Positions 17,895-27,400 of a DNA stretch of 64,000 bases are shown one piece after another; positions within the stretch are counted from its first letter, which is position 1, and each line of letters opens with the position of its first letter. Made by a program: the position numbers and the translations under genes. Below the pieces are notes generated by a model. That model was not told where the DNA came from. It worked only from the letters and a program-made list of their open reading frames with translations, and searched no databases. The stretch is taken from NCBI RefSeq assembly GCF_030209745.1, contig NZ_JARVRJ010000010.1:124001-188000 (forward strand), in the 5' to 3' direction. This DNA comes from Arthrobacter sp. fls2-241-R2A-200 (GTDB lineage: Bacteria; Actinomycetota; Actinomycetes; Actinomycetales; Micrococcaceae).

Positions 17895-20003
17895 GTGGCA
17901 CCGAATTCTGAATACAACGCCCGGCATCTTTCCGTCCTTGAGGGCCTCGAAGCTGTCCGCAAGCGCCCGGGTATGTATATCGGATCCACCGACTCCCGTG
18001 GCCTGATGCATTGCCTGTGGGAGATCATCGACAACGCCGTTGATGAGGCCCTGGCCGGTTTCGGCCATGACATCAAGGTCATTTTGCACGCGGACAACTC
18101 CGTGGAAGTACACGACGACGGCCGTGGCATTCCCGTGGACATCGAACCGAAAACGGGCTTGTCCGGCGTTGAAGTTGTGTTCACCAAACTGCATGCCGGC
18201 GGTAAGTTCGGTGGCGGTTCGTACACTGCCTCCGGTGGCCTGCACGGCGTGGGAGCTTCCGTGGTCAATGCGCTCTCCAGCCGCCTGGATGTGCAGGTGG
18301 ACCGGGGGAGCAAGACCTATCAGATGTCCTTCCGCCGTGGAGAGCCGGGCCGGTTCCTTGACTCCGGAGCCAAACCAGGTCCGGCTGCACCCTTTGAGCC
18401 GTTCGTGGAGAACTCAGTGCTGGACGTGGTGGGTAAGGCAAAACGGGGAGTCACAGGGACCCGCGTCCGCTACTGGGCGGATCGGCAGATCTTTACACCG
18501 GACGCAAAGTTCTCCTATGACGATCTGGCCGCGCGGGCTCGGCAGACGTCCTTCCTGGTACCCGGCCTGAGGATCACGGTCCGTGATGAGCGCAAGCTTG
18601 CCGGTACCCCAGGCGAGAACGGCGTCCACGAGGAAGTGTTCCACCACGACGGCGGCATCTCGGAGTTCGTTGAGTTCCTGGCCGCTGATTCCGGAGTAAC
18701 CGATGTGTGGCGTTTGCACGGCTCCGGAAAGTTCAAGGAAACCGTTCCCGTCCTGGACGAAAACGGTCACAGCAAAATAGCGGAAGTGGACCGCGACTGC
18801 GAAGTGGACATCGCCCTGCGGTGGGGCATTGGCTATGAGACCACCACGCGTAGTTTCGTCAACATTATCGCTACGCCCAAGGGCGGTACCCACCAGGCGG
18901 GCTTCGAAGCAGCATTGCTCAAGACCTTCCGTAAAGCTGTTGAAACCAACGCGCGGAAGCTCAAAGCGGGCAACGACAAGATCGAGAAAGACGATGTCCT
19001 GGCCGGTCTTACAGCAGTTCTGACGGTCCGGCTTGCGGAACCGCAGTTCGAGGGACAAACCAAGGAGATCCTGGGTACATCCGCGGTGCGGGCCATAGTG
19101 GCCAAGGTGGTGGAGAAGGAAATCACCGACAGGCTCAACTCGGCCAACCGCAATGACAAGGCGCAATCCGCTCTGCTGCTCGAGAAGATCGTCAGCGAGA
19201 TGAAATCCCGCATCTCCGCTCGCGTCCACAAAGAAACCCAGCGCCGGAAGAACGCCCTTGAGACGTCCTCCATGCCCACTAAGCTCGCGGATTGCCGCAC
19301 GGATGACGTTGCCCGTTCGGAGCTTTTCATCGTGGAGGGCGACTCTGCGCTGGGTACCGCGAAACTGGCCCGCTCCTCCGACTTCCAGGCGTTGTTGCCA
19401 ATCCGCGGCAAGATCCTCAACGTTCAAAAGGCATCGGTGGGAGACATGCTTTCCAACGCCGAGTGCGCCGCACTCATCCAGGTGGTGGGGGCAGGCTCCG
19501 GGCGCAGTTTCGATATTGAAGCAGCCCGCTACGGCAAGGTCATTCTCATGACGGACGCCGACGTCGATGGTGCCCACATCCGGACGCTACTGCTGACCCT
19601 CTTCTTCCGCTACATGAGGCCCATGGTTGAGCAAGGGCGCGTCTTTGCGGCCGTGCCCCCCTTGCACCGGGTGGAAGTCATCAATCCCGGGCAGAAGGCC
19701 AACGAGATGGTCTACACGTACTCGGAAGTTGAACTTCACGTCCTGCTGGCCAACCTCGCCAAGGAGGGTAAGCGCTACAAAGAGCCCATCCAGCGCTACA
19801 AGGGCCTGGGGGAAATGGATGCCCAGCAGCTGGCCGAAACAACCATGGACCCGCGGCACAGGACGCTGCGTAAAGTGGGCATCGACAGCGCCCAGCGTGC
19901 AGAGGAAGTCTTTGATCTCCTCATGGGATCGGACGTTGCGCCGCGCAAGGAGTTCATCATCGCCGGTGCCGCCACCTTGGACAGGGAGCGCATTGACGCG
20001 TAA
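17895..20003 (+). CDS. parE: DNA topoisomerase IV subunit B (ParE; GyrB paralogue)
   Basis: The protein is 702 aa. It has the GHKL ATPase domain (WEIIDNAVDEALAG, DDGRGIPVDI, GGLHGVGASVVNAL), a transducer domain, and a Toprim domain with ELFIVEGDSALG and DADVDGAHIRTLLL, where the Glu and DxD bind magnesium. It supplies the ATPase half of topoisomerase IV, which decatenates daughter chromosomes. A partner A subunit is encoded at 29031-31544 in this window, and no gyrA lies adjacent, so ParE is preferred over gyrase B. GTG 17895 follows AAGGAG ten bases upstream. Confidence 0.88.
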   Translation: MAPNSEYNARHLSVLEGLEAVRKRPGMYIGSTDSRGLMHCLWEIIDNAVDEALAGFGHDIKVILHADNSVEVHDDGRGIPVDIEPKTGLSGVEVVFTKLHAGGKFGGGSYTASGGLHGVGASVVNALSSRLDVQVDRGSKTYQMSFRRGEPGRFLDSGAKPGPAAPFEPFVENSVLDVVGKAKRGVTGTRVRYWADRQIFTPDAKFSYDDLAARARQTSFLVPGLRITVRDERKLAGTPGENGVHEEVFHHDGGISEFVEFLAADSGVTDVWRLHGSGKFKETVPVLDENGHSKIAEVDRDCEVDIALRWGIGYETTTRSFVNIIATPKGGTHQAGFEAALLKTFRKAVETNARKLKAGNDKIEKDDVLAGLTAVLTVRLAEPQFEGQTKEILGTSAVRAIVAKVVEKEITDRLNSANRNDKAQSALLLEKIVSEMKSRISARVHKETQRRKNALETSSMPTKLADCRTDDVARSELFIVEGDSALGTAKLARSSDFQALLPIRGKILNVQKASVGDMLSNAECAALIQVVGAGSGRSFDIEAARYGKVILMTDADVDGAHIRTLLLTLFFRYMRPMVEQGRVFAAVPPLHRVEVINPGQKANEMVYTYSEVELHVLLANLAKEGKRYKEPIQRYKGLGEMDAQQLAETTMDPRHRTLRKVGIDSAQRAEEVFDLLMGSDVAPRKEFIIAGAATLDRERIDA

Positions 20004-20018
20004 CGGGGAACGCCGCGC

Positions 20019-21005
20019 CTAGCCGAAAAGTCCCGGCAAGATCAGCAGCGCGGTAGGAACGGCCAGCAGCATGGCCGACGCCGCCAGTACTGTAGCGCGG
20101 GCGCCGCGGGTCAGTTCCGGCTGTGGTGAGAGTAACCGGCTGACGCGTGACGCCGTCGTGCGCGGGGAGTCAGCGCCGCCCATGGCGCTCACTTGGTTGC
20201 CTTCGACGACGACGCCGCCCTCGCTCAGGGCGCCGGTCCCTATCGCGGGCTTCGATGTGCCGCTGGCCACGATGGCGATCGCCTTGATGAGCGTCCCTGT
20301 ACTTTCGGAGCGGAGTGCGACGTCGTCGGCCAGCATTTCGATCAGGGAGTTCACCGCTGTTTGGGCGAGCCGTGTTGTGGGGAACCAGGGCAGGGCTTGC
20401 CGCCAAGCAGCAAAAGCCCACAGCAGCAGATCATGCCGTTGCGAGAGGTGGGCGTTTTCGTGGATGAGTACCGCCCGGAGTTCGGCGGGTTCCAATGCGG
20501 CCATCAGGCCATCAGATAGTACGGTCACGGAGCGGGCGCCACCGGGCAGGCAGTAGGCCACAGGGGAGTCGTGGTTGATGACCACGGTGCGGGGACCGTC
20601 GTCGGACGGGGACGCCAAAAGGGCCAGCAATTCGCGGTGCCGGCGGCGTTGGCGCTCAATTTTGTAGTAGGTCAGCAACAACGTGAACACCAAGTGGGCG
20701 GTCAGCAGGGCAGCCGCGGACAAGGCGAAAACGTGCCAGAAGCCCAGCGCCGTGGTGGGTTCGTTGTTGAAGACCATTCCGGCCAAGCGCTTGAGCCCGG
20801 CAATGAGGTTATCGCCGATGGGCTCGAGCCCGTAAACGAGCATGGCCCCGATCATCGAGAGGCCACCGGCAAGGGCGATGGCCTGCCAGAGAACCATGGC
20901 CGTGAATGGTGAGCGTGCCGGCCATTGTGCGCGCGAGAGGAGTACCGGTACCGGCCACGCCAAAATCAGTGCAAGGACCGCAAGCAGGTATGAGGTCCAG
21001 AACAT
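20019..21005 (-). CDS. M56 family metallopeptidase (BlaR1/MecR1-like, without sensor domain)
   Basis: The protein is 328 aa. There are several membrane helices near the N-terminus (residues about 5-23, 37-60 and 88-112) and two near the C-terminus. The zinc protease motif HENAH is at residues 182-186, within AVLIHENAHLSQRHD. In BlaR1/MecR1 systems such proteases inactivate the BlaI/MecI repressor after signal detection. Here the external penicillin-binding sensor domain is absent. The gene lies five bases downstream of a BlaI-type repressor gene, so the two probably form one signalling pair. The signal is unknown. Confidence 0.92.
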   Translation of the reverse strand: MFWTSYLLAVLALILAWPVPVLLSRAQWPARSPFTAMVLWQAIALAGGLSMIGAMLVYGLEPIGDNLIAGLKRLAGMVFNNEPTTALGFWHVFALSAAALLTAHLVFTLLLTYYKIERQRRRHRELLALLASPSDDGPRTVVINHDSPVAYCLPGGARSVTVLSDGLMAALEPAELRAVLIHENAHLSQRHDLLLWAFAAWRQALPWFPTTRLAQTAVNSLIEMLADDVALRSESTGTLIKAIAIVASGTSKPAIGTGALSEGGVVVEGNQVSAMGGADSPRTTASRVSRLLSPQPELTRGARATVLAASAMLLAVPTALLILPGLFG

Positions 21006-21010
21006 AGTGG

Positions 21011-21397
21011 CTAATTGTAGCCGAGCAGTTTGCGCAGGGTAGCGGCTTCACTCTCTGTGACGGAACCAATGAAGCGTGCCAGCACTGCTTCGCGGTCCGG
21101 GGCCGAGCCAAGGACCTCGTGCATGAGTTCGGCGGTGTGGTCGGCACGGCTGGAGACCGCTTGGTAACGGTGGGGGCGCGTTCCGCGCTCACGCTCCACG
21201 AGGCCCTTCTTCTCCAGGCGCGAAAGCACCGTGAGGACCGTGGTAACTGCCAGGTCCTTACCTTGGTGTCCGGCTGTGCCGTCCGAGGCAGCAGAATCCT
21301 GTGCCAAAAGGTCACGCAACGTGTTGGCAGTTGCTGCTTGCTGGCCTGCCCAGAGCAAATCCATCACTGCTCGCTCGAGTTCCCCAAGACTTGCCAT
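21011..21397 (-). CDS. BlaI/MecI/CopY family transcriptional repressor
   Basis: The protein is 128 aa, a winged helix-turn-helix of the BlaI family. Family marks are LGELERAVMDLLW at the start, VTTVLTVLSRLEKKGLVERERG for the recognition helix and wing, and a helical dimerisation tail. ATG 21397 follows AGGGAAG. The target is probably TTCTAC-N5-GTAGAA, which occurs once before this gene and twice before cydA. The gene is divergent from cydABDC and co-transcribed with the M56 protease. Control of cytochrome bd by a BlaI protein is inferred from the operator positions. Confidence 0.92.
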   Translation of the reverse strand: MASLGELERAVMDLLWAGQQAATANTLRDLLAQDSAASDGTAGHQGKDLAVTTVLTVLSRLEKKGLVERERGTRPHRYQAVSSRADHTAELMHEVLGSAPDREAVLARFIGSVTESEAATLRKLLGYN

Positions 21398-21498
21398 CAA
21401 AACTTCCCTACCTTCCGCATCCCGGTTCCCATGCAAGAGTGCCGACGGGAGCGATGATCCAACATTCCATCACTAATTTACTGCTTTTCAACTTCTCA

Positions 21499-21515
21499 TT
21501 CTACGCCAAGTAGAA
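21499..21515. promoter_or_regulatory. BlaI-type operator overlapping the repressor promoter
   Basis: TTCTAC GCCAA GTAGAA has perfect half-sites. On the minus strand it overlaps a TAGAAT sequence (21498-21503) that could be the -10 of the blaI-like gene, so the site may be autoregulatory. Confidence 0.75.
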
Positions 21516-21607
21516 CTATTAGTGCGTCGACACCCGGAGCGAGTCGTACTGCGCTGGGGCGCGTGTGTGACTTCACTTGAAGAAGCGGCGTGGGCGGGCA
21601 GCGTTTG

Positions 21608-21624
21608 TTCTACACTGTGTAGAA
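21608..21624. promoter_or_regulatory. BlaI-type operator upstream of cydA (distal)
   Basis: TTCTAC ACTGT GTAGAA is a perfect palindrome through its spacer as well. It lies 65 bp before the cydA start. Confidence 0.75.
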
Positions 21625-21633
21625 GACAGAGTT

Positions 21634-21650
21634 TTCTACGGTACGTAGAA
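21634..21650. promoter_or_regulatory. BlaI-type operator upstream of cydA (proximal)
   Basis: TTCTAC GGTAC GTAGAA is centred 26 bp from the distal site, about two and a half helical turns, and ends 38 bp before the cydA ATG. Two spaced sites suggest cooperative binding. Confidence 0.75.
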
Positions 21651-21688
21651 GTCAGTCTCCACTTCGGTCCACCGCACAAAGGACAGCC

Positions 21689-23299
21689 ATGGACGCCTTG
21701 GAAATCGCACGCTGGCAATTCGGCATCACCACCGTGTACCACTTCATGATGGTGCCGCTCACTATCGGCCTGGGCATGGTGGTAGCCGTCATCCAGACAC
21801 TGTGGTTCCGCACCGGGAAACCCGAATATCTCCGTATGACCAAGTTCTGGGGGAAGCTGTTCCTCATTAACTTCATCATGGGTGTGGCCACAGGCATCGT
21901 GCAAGAATTTCAGTTCGGCATGGCATGGAGCCAGTACAGCCGCTTCGTGGGAGACGTTTTCGGTGCGCCGCTGGCCTTGGAAGCATTGCTGGCCTTCTTC
22001 GTCGAATCAACGTTCCTGGGGCTCTGGATCTTCGGTTGGAAGCAACTGAAGCGCGGTGTCCACCTCGCTTGCCTGTGGATCGCCGTCATCGGCTCGGTTT
22101 TCTCCGCCTACTTCATCATCGTGGCGAACTCCTGGATGCAGCACCCCGTCGGTGTCACCATGATTAATGGCCGGCCGGTGATGACTGACGCGTGGGCCGT
22201 CTTCACCAACAACACCGCCCTGGTGGCCGTTCCGCACACCCTTCTGGGCGCTCTTGGCGTCGCGGGAGCCTTCCTGCTGGGCATTTCCTGGTACCACCTG
22301 TGGCGCCGCAGGAAGGACGGCATCGATGTTGTGGGCTCGGACGGCACATTGGTTGTCGGCGAAGCAACCATCCCCGGGCGCGACAAAGGCGATTACTCCG
22401 TATGGCTGAGGTCCTTGCGGATCGGGGCCGTGGTTGCCATGATCTCCTTCGCAGGAACCGCTGTCACCGGTGACCTCCAAGGCAAACTCATGTTCGTGCA
22501 GCAGCCCATGAAGATGGCAGCTGCCGAGGCTGCGTGCCATGACGGCACCGGCTTTTCCGTCCTCAGTGTGGGCAACCTGGGTTCCACCAACTGTGACGAC
22601 ATCAAGGCCGTCATCGAAGTACCGGGAATCCTGTCCTTCCTTGCAAAAGGCGACTTCTCCACCGAAGTCAAGGGAGTGAACAGCCTCCTCGGCGAGTACC
22701 AAGCAAAGTACGGCACCCATGTGCCGAACAACCCGCTCTACGGTGACCGCGCCGGTCAGGAAATCCAGTACGTTCCCGTCATGCAGGTTACCTACTGGGG
22801 CTTCCGGATGATGATTGGCTTTGGTGGACTGGCGGCACTCGCCGCGCTGGTGGCCTTGTGGGTGACCCGCAAAGGCATCGTGCCGCAGTCCACATGGCTG
22901 ATGCGACTCGCAGTGCTAGGGATCCTCGCACCGTTCGGTGCCAACGCAGCCGGATGGATCTTCACCGAGATGGGGCGCCAGCCGTTCGTGGTTGCCCCGA
23001 ACCCGGACATGAACGGGATCGATCAGGTCTTCATGTTTACGGCCGCCGCCGTCTCGCCTGGAGTCAGTGCGGGAGAGCTCCTGACGTCCCTCATCGTGTT
23101 GTCCGCGATTTACGCGGTCCTGCTCGTGGTGGAGGTGAAGCTGCTGGTCAAGTACGTCCGCGGCGGCGTGGCCTCTGCCATGCCGGAACTGGGCAGGCAC
23201 ACAAAAGACAGTGACGCAAAAGACAGTGACGCAAAAGACAACGACGACGACGGCGGTCACCGCGGGACCCCGGACGACGTTCTGGCCTTCGCCTACTAG
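21689..23299 (+). CDS. cydA: cytochrome bd oxidase subunit I
   Basis: The protein is 536 aa. The N-terminal TTVYHFMMVPLTIGLG includes H18, equivalent to the conserved heme-ligand histidine near the start of CydA. The long periplasmic Q-loop, GRQPFVVAPNPDM and the helical core follow the family pattern. With CydB it oxidises quinol and reduces oxygen at low oxygen tension in the cytoplasmic membrane. The last 30 residues form an acidic tail with repeats KDSDA KDSDA KDND, encoded by 15-bp repeats near 23205-23245. It is the first gene of cydA-cydB-cydDC, preceded by two BlaI-type operators. Confidence 0.96.
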   Translation: MDALEIARWQFGITTVYHFMMVPLTIGLGMVVAVIQTLWFRTGKPEYLRMTKFWGKLFLINFIMGVATGIVQEFQFGMAWSQYSRFVGDVFGAPLALEALLAFFVESTFLGLWIFGWKQLKRGVHLACLWIAVIGSVFSAYFIIVANSWMQHPVGVTMINGRPVMTDAWAVFTNNTALVAVPHTLLGALGVAGAFLLGISWYHLWRRRKDGIDVVGSDGTLVVGEATIPGRDKGDYSVWLRSLRIGAVVAMISFAGTAVTGDLQGKLMFVQQPMKMAAAEAACHDGTGFSVLSVGNLGSTNCDDIKAVIEVPGILSFLAKGDFSTEVKGVNSLLGEYQAKYGTHVPNNPLYGDRAGQEIQYVPVMQVTYWGFRMMIGFGGLAALAALVALWVTRKGIVPQSTWLMRLAVLGILAPFGANAAGWIFTEMGRQPFVVAPNPDMNGIDQVFMFTAAAVSPGVSAGELLTSLIVLSAIYAVLLVVEVKLLVKYVRGGVASAMPELGRHTKDSDAKDSDAKDNDDDGGHRGTPDDVLAFAY

Positions 23300-23317
23300 G
23301 AAGCAGGGAGACTGACA

Positions 23318-24430
23318 ATGGAACTGTTGCCAACCATCTGGTTCATCGCGATCGCTGTGCTCTGGACCGGCTACCTCTTCCTTGAGGGTTTTGACCTCGG
23401 GGTCGGCATGCTGATGAAGCTGTTTGCCCGCACCAACACTGAACGCCGCGTGTTGCTCAATACCATCGGGCCTGTCTGGGACGGGAACGAGGTGTGGCTA
23501 CTGACGGCAGCAGGGGCCACGTTTGCAGCCTTCCCGCTCTGGTACGCCTCGCTGTTCTCTGCGCTGTACCTGCCTTTGCTCGCTGTCCTGGTGGCCCTGA
23601 TCTTCCGCGCCGTCGCCTTCGAATACCGCGGCAAAGTGGATTCCGAGAAGTGGCGCCGGGGCTGGGACTGGGCGATCGCCGTCGGATCCTTCCTCGCTGC
23701 CTTTGGCGTCGGCGCAGCTTTGGCGCTCACCACCACTGGCCTGCCCCTGAACGCCAACGGCGACCGCACGGGCGGACCCATGTCCTGGTTCAGCGGTTAC
23801 GCACTCCTGGGGGGCTTCGGCGTCGTGGCGTTCGCCCTGGTCCATGCGCTGGCATTCCTCGCGTTGAAGACCGACGGCGAGGTGCGGCACCGGGCCCGGC
23901 GCTGGTTTGTGCGGCTGCTTCCGGTGGCCGTACTGCCGATGATCGGTTGGATGGTGGCCCTGCAGGTCCTTGCGGGCAAACCCTGGACATGGGTGATCGC
24001 TTCAGCAGGTGTGGTGGCGGCGGTGTTGGCTTGGCGTATGGCCCGCACAGGGTCGGAGGGGCGGGCTTTCAGCGCCCTTGGCGGGTTCCTCGTCTGCGCT
24101 ACGGCTTCAATTTTCGGAGCAGCGTTCCCGGTGGTCGTTCCGTCCACCATTGATCCCGCGTTCAACCTGACCATCTCCAACGCCTCGTCCTCGAACTACA
24201 CCCTCGGCCTGATGAGCATCGTCGCAGCCATCGGATTGCCGCTGGTGATTGCGTACCAAGCATGGACCTATTGGGTCTTCAGGCGGCGTGTCAGTGCAGC
24301 ACATATCCCTGAAGCGCACGGATTTCTGCCCGCAATCGCCGCCAAGGTGCTGGTCTCGACCAAAGCGGCTCCCGGCAGTGCAGCTCCCGACGACGCAGCT
24401 CGGCCCGGCGATCACCGGCCTCTGGCCTAG
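23318..24430 (+). CDS. cydB: cytochrome bd oxidase subunit II
   Basis: The protein is 370 aa with eight to nine membrane helices. The N-terminal WFIAIAVLWTGYLFLEGFDLGVGML and the NEVWLLTAAGATFAAFP region are characteristic of CydB. It pairs with CydA. It starts 18 bp after cydA, and its TAG shares one base with the GTG of cydDC, so translation is probably coupled. Confidence 0.96.
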   Translation: MELLPTIWFIAIAVLWTGYLFLEGFDLGVGMLMKLFARTNTERRVLLNTIGPVWDGNEVWLLTAAGATFAAFPLWYASLFSALYLPLLAVLVALIFRAVAFEYRGKVDSEKWRRGWDWAIAVGSFLAAFGVGAALALTTTGLPLNANGDRTGGPMSWFSGYALLGGFGVVAFALVHALAFLALKTDGEVRHRARRWFVRLLPVAVLPMIGWMVALQVLAGKPWTWVIASAGVVAAVLAWRMARTGSEGRAFSALGGFLVCATASIFGAAFPVVVPSTIDPAFNLTISNASSSNYTLGLMSIVAAIGLPLVIAYQAWTYWVFRRRVSAAHIPEAHGFLPAIAAKVLVSTKAAPGSAAPDDAARPGDHRPLA

Positions 24431-27400
24431 TGACCCCGATGAAGCCCGTCTTTCCCTCAGGCCCCACCACCCGCTCCGCCCTTTACTGGATCGGCCTGCT
24501 CTCGGCCCTGAAGGCACTTTCGCTCGTACTCATTGCCCAAGCGGCGGCCGGCTTGCTCGCCCACCTCGCGTCCGGAACCGCCGACGCGAACACCGGGCTT
24601 TTCTGGGGCGCCGTCGGGGCCGTCCTTCGCTCCCTGACGGTCTGGGGCCAAGGAGTTGCCTCCCGCCGCGCCGCCTTGGGCGTCAAAGAGGAAATTCGGG
24701 CGAGCTTGCTCAAGCGCTCGCTTGCCGGGGACATCGCAGGGCCGGAAAAGCCAATGAACGACGGCGGCCTTGCGGTCCTTGCCACGCGAGGCCTGGACGC
24801 GCTGGACGACTACTACACCCAATACCTTCCCGCACTCATCAACTGCGCCACCGTGCCGTTGCTGATCGGGGCGCGGATACTCTTCGCGGACTGGGTCAGT
24901 GCCGTGGTGATCGTCCTGACGGTGCCACTGGTGCCACTCTTCATGGTGCTGATTGGCCGCCACACAGAGGACACCGTTCGTGCTGCCCAGACCACCCTCC
25001 GCAAACTGTCCGGGCACATCCTGGAACTTGCCAAGGGACTGCCCGTCCTGGTGGGCCTCGGCCGGGCCAGCGAACAGCGTGCAGCGCTGGAAGAAATCTC
25101 TGAGGAGTACCGTCGGCGAACCATGGGTACGCTCCGCACGGCTTTCCTTTCGGCGCTGGTTCTCGAGCTCATAGCAACCATCTCGGTGGCCGTGGTTGCC
25201 GTGTTCATCGGTGTGCGGCTCGTGTCGGGCGATATGCCGCTCGAGGCGGGCCTGCTGGCGTTGATCCTCGCTCCCGAGTGCTACCTTCCCCTCCGGGAGT
25301 TGGGCACCGCCCACCACGCCAGTGATGACGGGCGTGCAGCGCTGGAAACAACCAACGCTGTACTCAACGCTCCCAGCCAGCACCCCGTGACCGCTGCCGA
25401 GAACGGTGCGCCGCTCGCCGACGTCGTAGTGACAGGGCTGTCGGTCACCTACGCCGGCATGAGCCAGGCCGCCGTCGGGCCGCTGACCTTCACCGCCCCC
25501 CGAGGTGCCATAACAGCGCTCGACGGCGAGAGCGGCGCCGGGAAAAGTACCATCCTGCGCGTCCTGGCGGGACTCATTGGGTCCGGGCAGGGTACAAGCG
25601 TCACCGGGACCGTCACAGGAGTCCACCCGGAATCCGTCGCATGGGTACCGCAGCACCCGGTCATGGCCTCGGACACCGTGCGGGAAGAAATAGGGCTCTA
25701 TCTGGGGGAGACCGAACTCGACACCGCTGAGGCCGTTGCCCGCGTACTTCGTTTGGCCTCGGCAAGCCACCTCGCAAGCAAAGTACCCGCCGAACTGAGC
25801 CCCGGCGAGCTGCGCCGGGTGGCGCTTGCCCGAGGACTTGCCAGACTCGAGGCCGGAGCGAAAATCCTCTTGCTCGACGAGCCGACCGCCCACCTGGACC
25901 TCTCTGCCGCCGGCGCGGTTCGCAACGCCATTGAATCGCTGCGCGGCACCACAACCATTCTCTTGGTTGCCCATGACGCGCAGACCAGGGCGCTCGCAGA
26001 CCACGTCGTGTCCGTGGGCCGGCCCCGCTTGCCGGGGGCTGGCGGCACAGTCCGGGCGCCTGCCGTGCCGTATCTCGCGGAGTTGGATCCCGTCAGGGCC
26101 ACCGAGGCGGCTGCAGCGTACGGGCAGGCGGACACGGACGAGGTTCCTGAAGGCGCCAGCGCGTCGACGCAAGCGAGTATCAGAGGCTTGTTGAGGGTCC
26201 TTGCACCGGTTCGCGGAAAGTTCCTGGCCGCAGGCGCCCTGGCTATCCTGGCGGCCCTGTTTGCTGTGGCCCTGTCCGGCTTGTCCGGTTGGCTGATCAT
26301 CAGGGCCAGCCAGCAACCGCCCATTCTTTACCTGTTGGGCGCGATCGTGGGAGTGCGGTTCTTCGGCCTCGGACGTGCCGTTTTGCGTTACTCCGAGCGG
26401 CTCCTCACCCATGACGCCGTCTTCGCGGCCATGACGCGACTCCGCGGTGCCCTGTGGGCAACCCTGAGCCGCCGTGCCCTGTCCCTGCGGAGACTCCTGC
26501 AGGGCGGCAATGTACTTGGTTCAATCGTGGATGACGTGGACACCCTCCGCGACCTCCTGCCACGAGTGGTCCTGCCTCCGGTCACTGCGGTGGGAGTGGG
26601 CGCGGCGGCTATCTGCGCGACCGCCATCATCGCGCCGCCGGCGCTGCCCGCCACGATGCTTGCCACTGTGATGGGGCTGGTACTCGCACCGATCGGAGCC
26701 GTCCTGGCCGACCGGAACGCCACCACATCTGAGCAGAAGGTCCGCGCGGTGGTCCTCCGGGGAGTCGCGGTGGCGCTAAATGCCCGCGAGGATCTCAGCG
26801 CCAACCGGGTGAGTGAACCCGTCCTCTCCGCCCTGCGCGCCAAGGACCGCGAGGCCACGGCTTCCGCCCAGCGCTCCGCTTGGGCGGAAGGACTGGGCCA
26901 GGGCTTGATTGTGCTCGGCTGCTCCCTTGGTGCTTTGTGGGCCGGAGTCCTTTGTGCACAGCCTCTACATGGCGGCCTGCCTCCGGAACTCACGGCCGTG
27001 GTTGTCCTGGTGCTGCTGGCTCTGGTGGAACCCTTCAGCGGGGTTGCTTCCGCAGCCCGTCTGGCCCCGGCGTTGAGGGCGGTCCTGGGCCGGGTTGGAA
27101 CTTCGGGCGCCTTGGACGCCACCGCCGACGGCGACACGAAACAGGCCGGGAAGATGCTCGACGCCGGTGTCCGTTACCTGCCCGACCGTCCCGGCAAGGC
27201 CGCGGGTGGGCCTGCTCAACCTGGCCTTGAACTCGTTGGCGCGGCGGCAGCATGGCCCGGTGGTCCGACCGTGTTTTCCGGGCTTACGGCTGAAGCTGGC
27301 CCTGGGCGTTGGCTAGTTGTCACGGGACCCTCGGGTGCGGGGAAGTCAACGCTCTTATCCGTGCTGCTCGGATTCCTGCCACTGACTGAAGGCGTGGCGC

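Noticed and set aside
20019..21397. BlaI/M56 pair as a beta-lactam resistance module
   Set aside because: The protease lacks a penicillin-binding domain, no beta-lactamase gene is nearby, and the operators point to cydA.
24457..26412. Long minus-strand open frame opposite cydDC
   Set aside because: It is a shadow of a high-GC gene: composition is Gly/Arg/Gln-rich without motifs, while the plus strand encodes a complete ABC transporter fusion.
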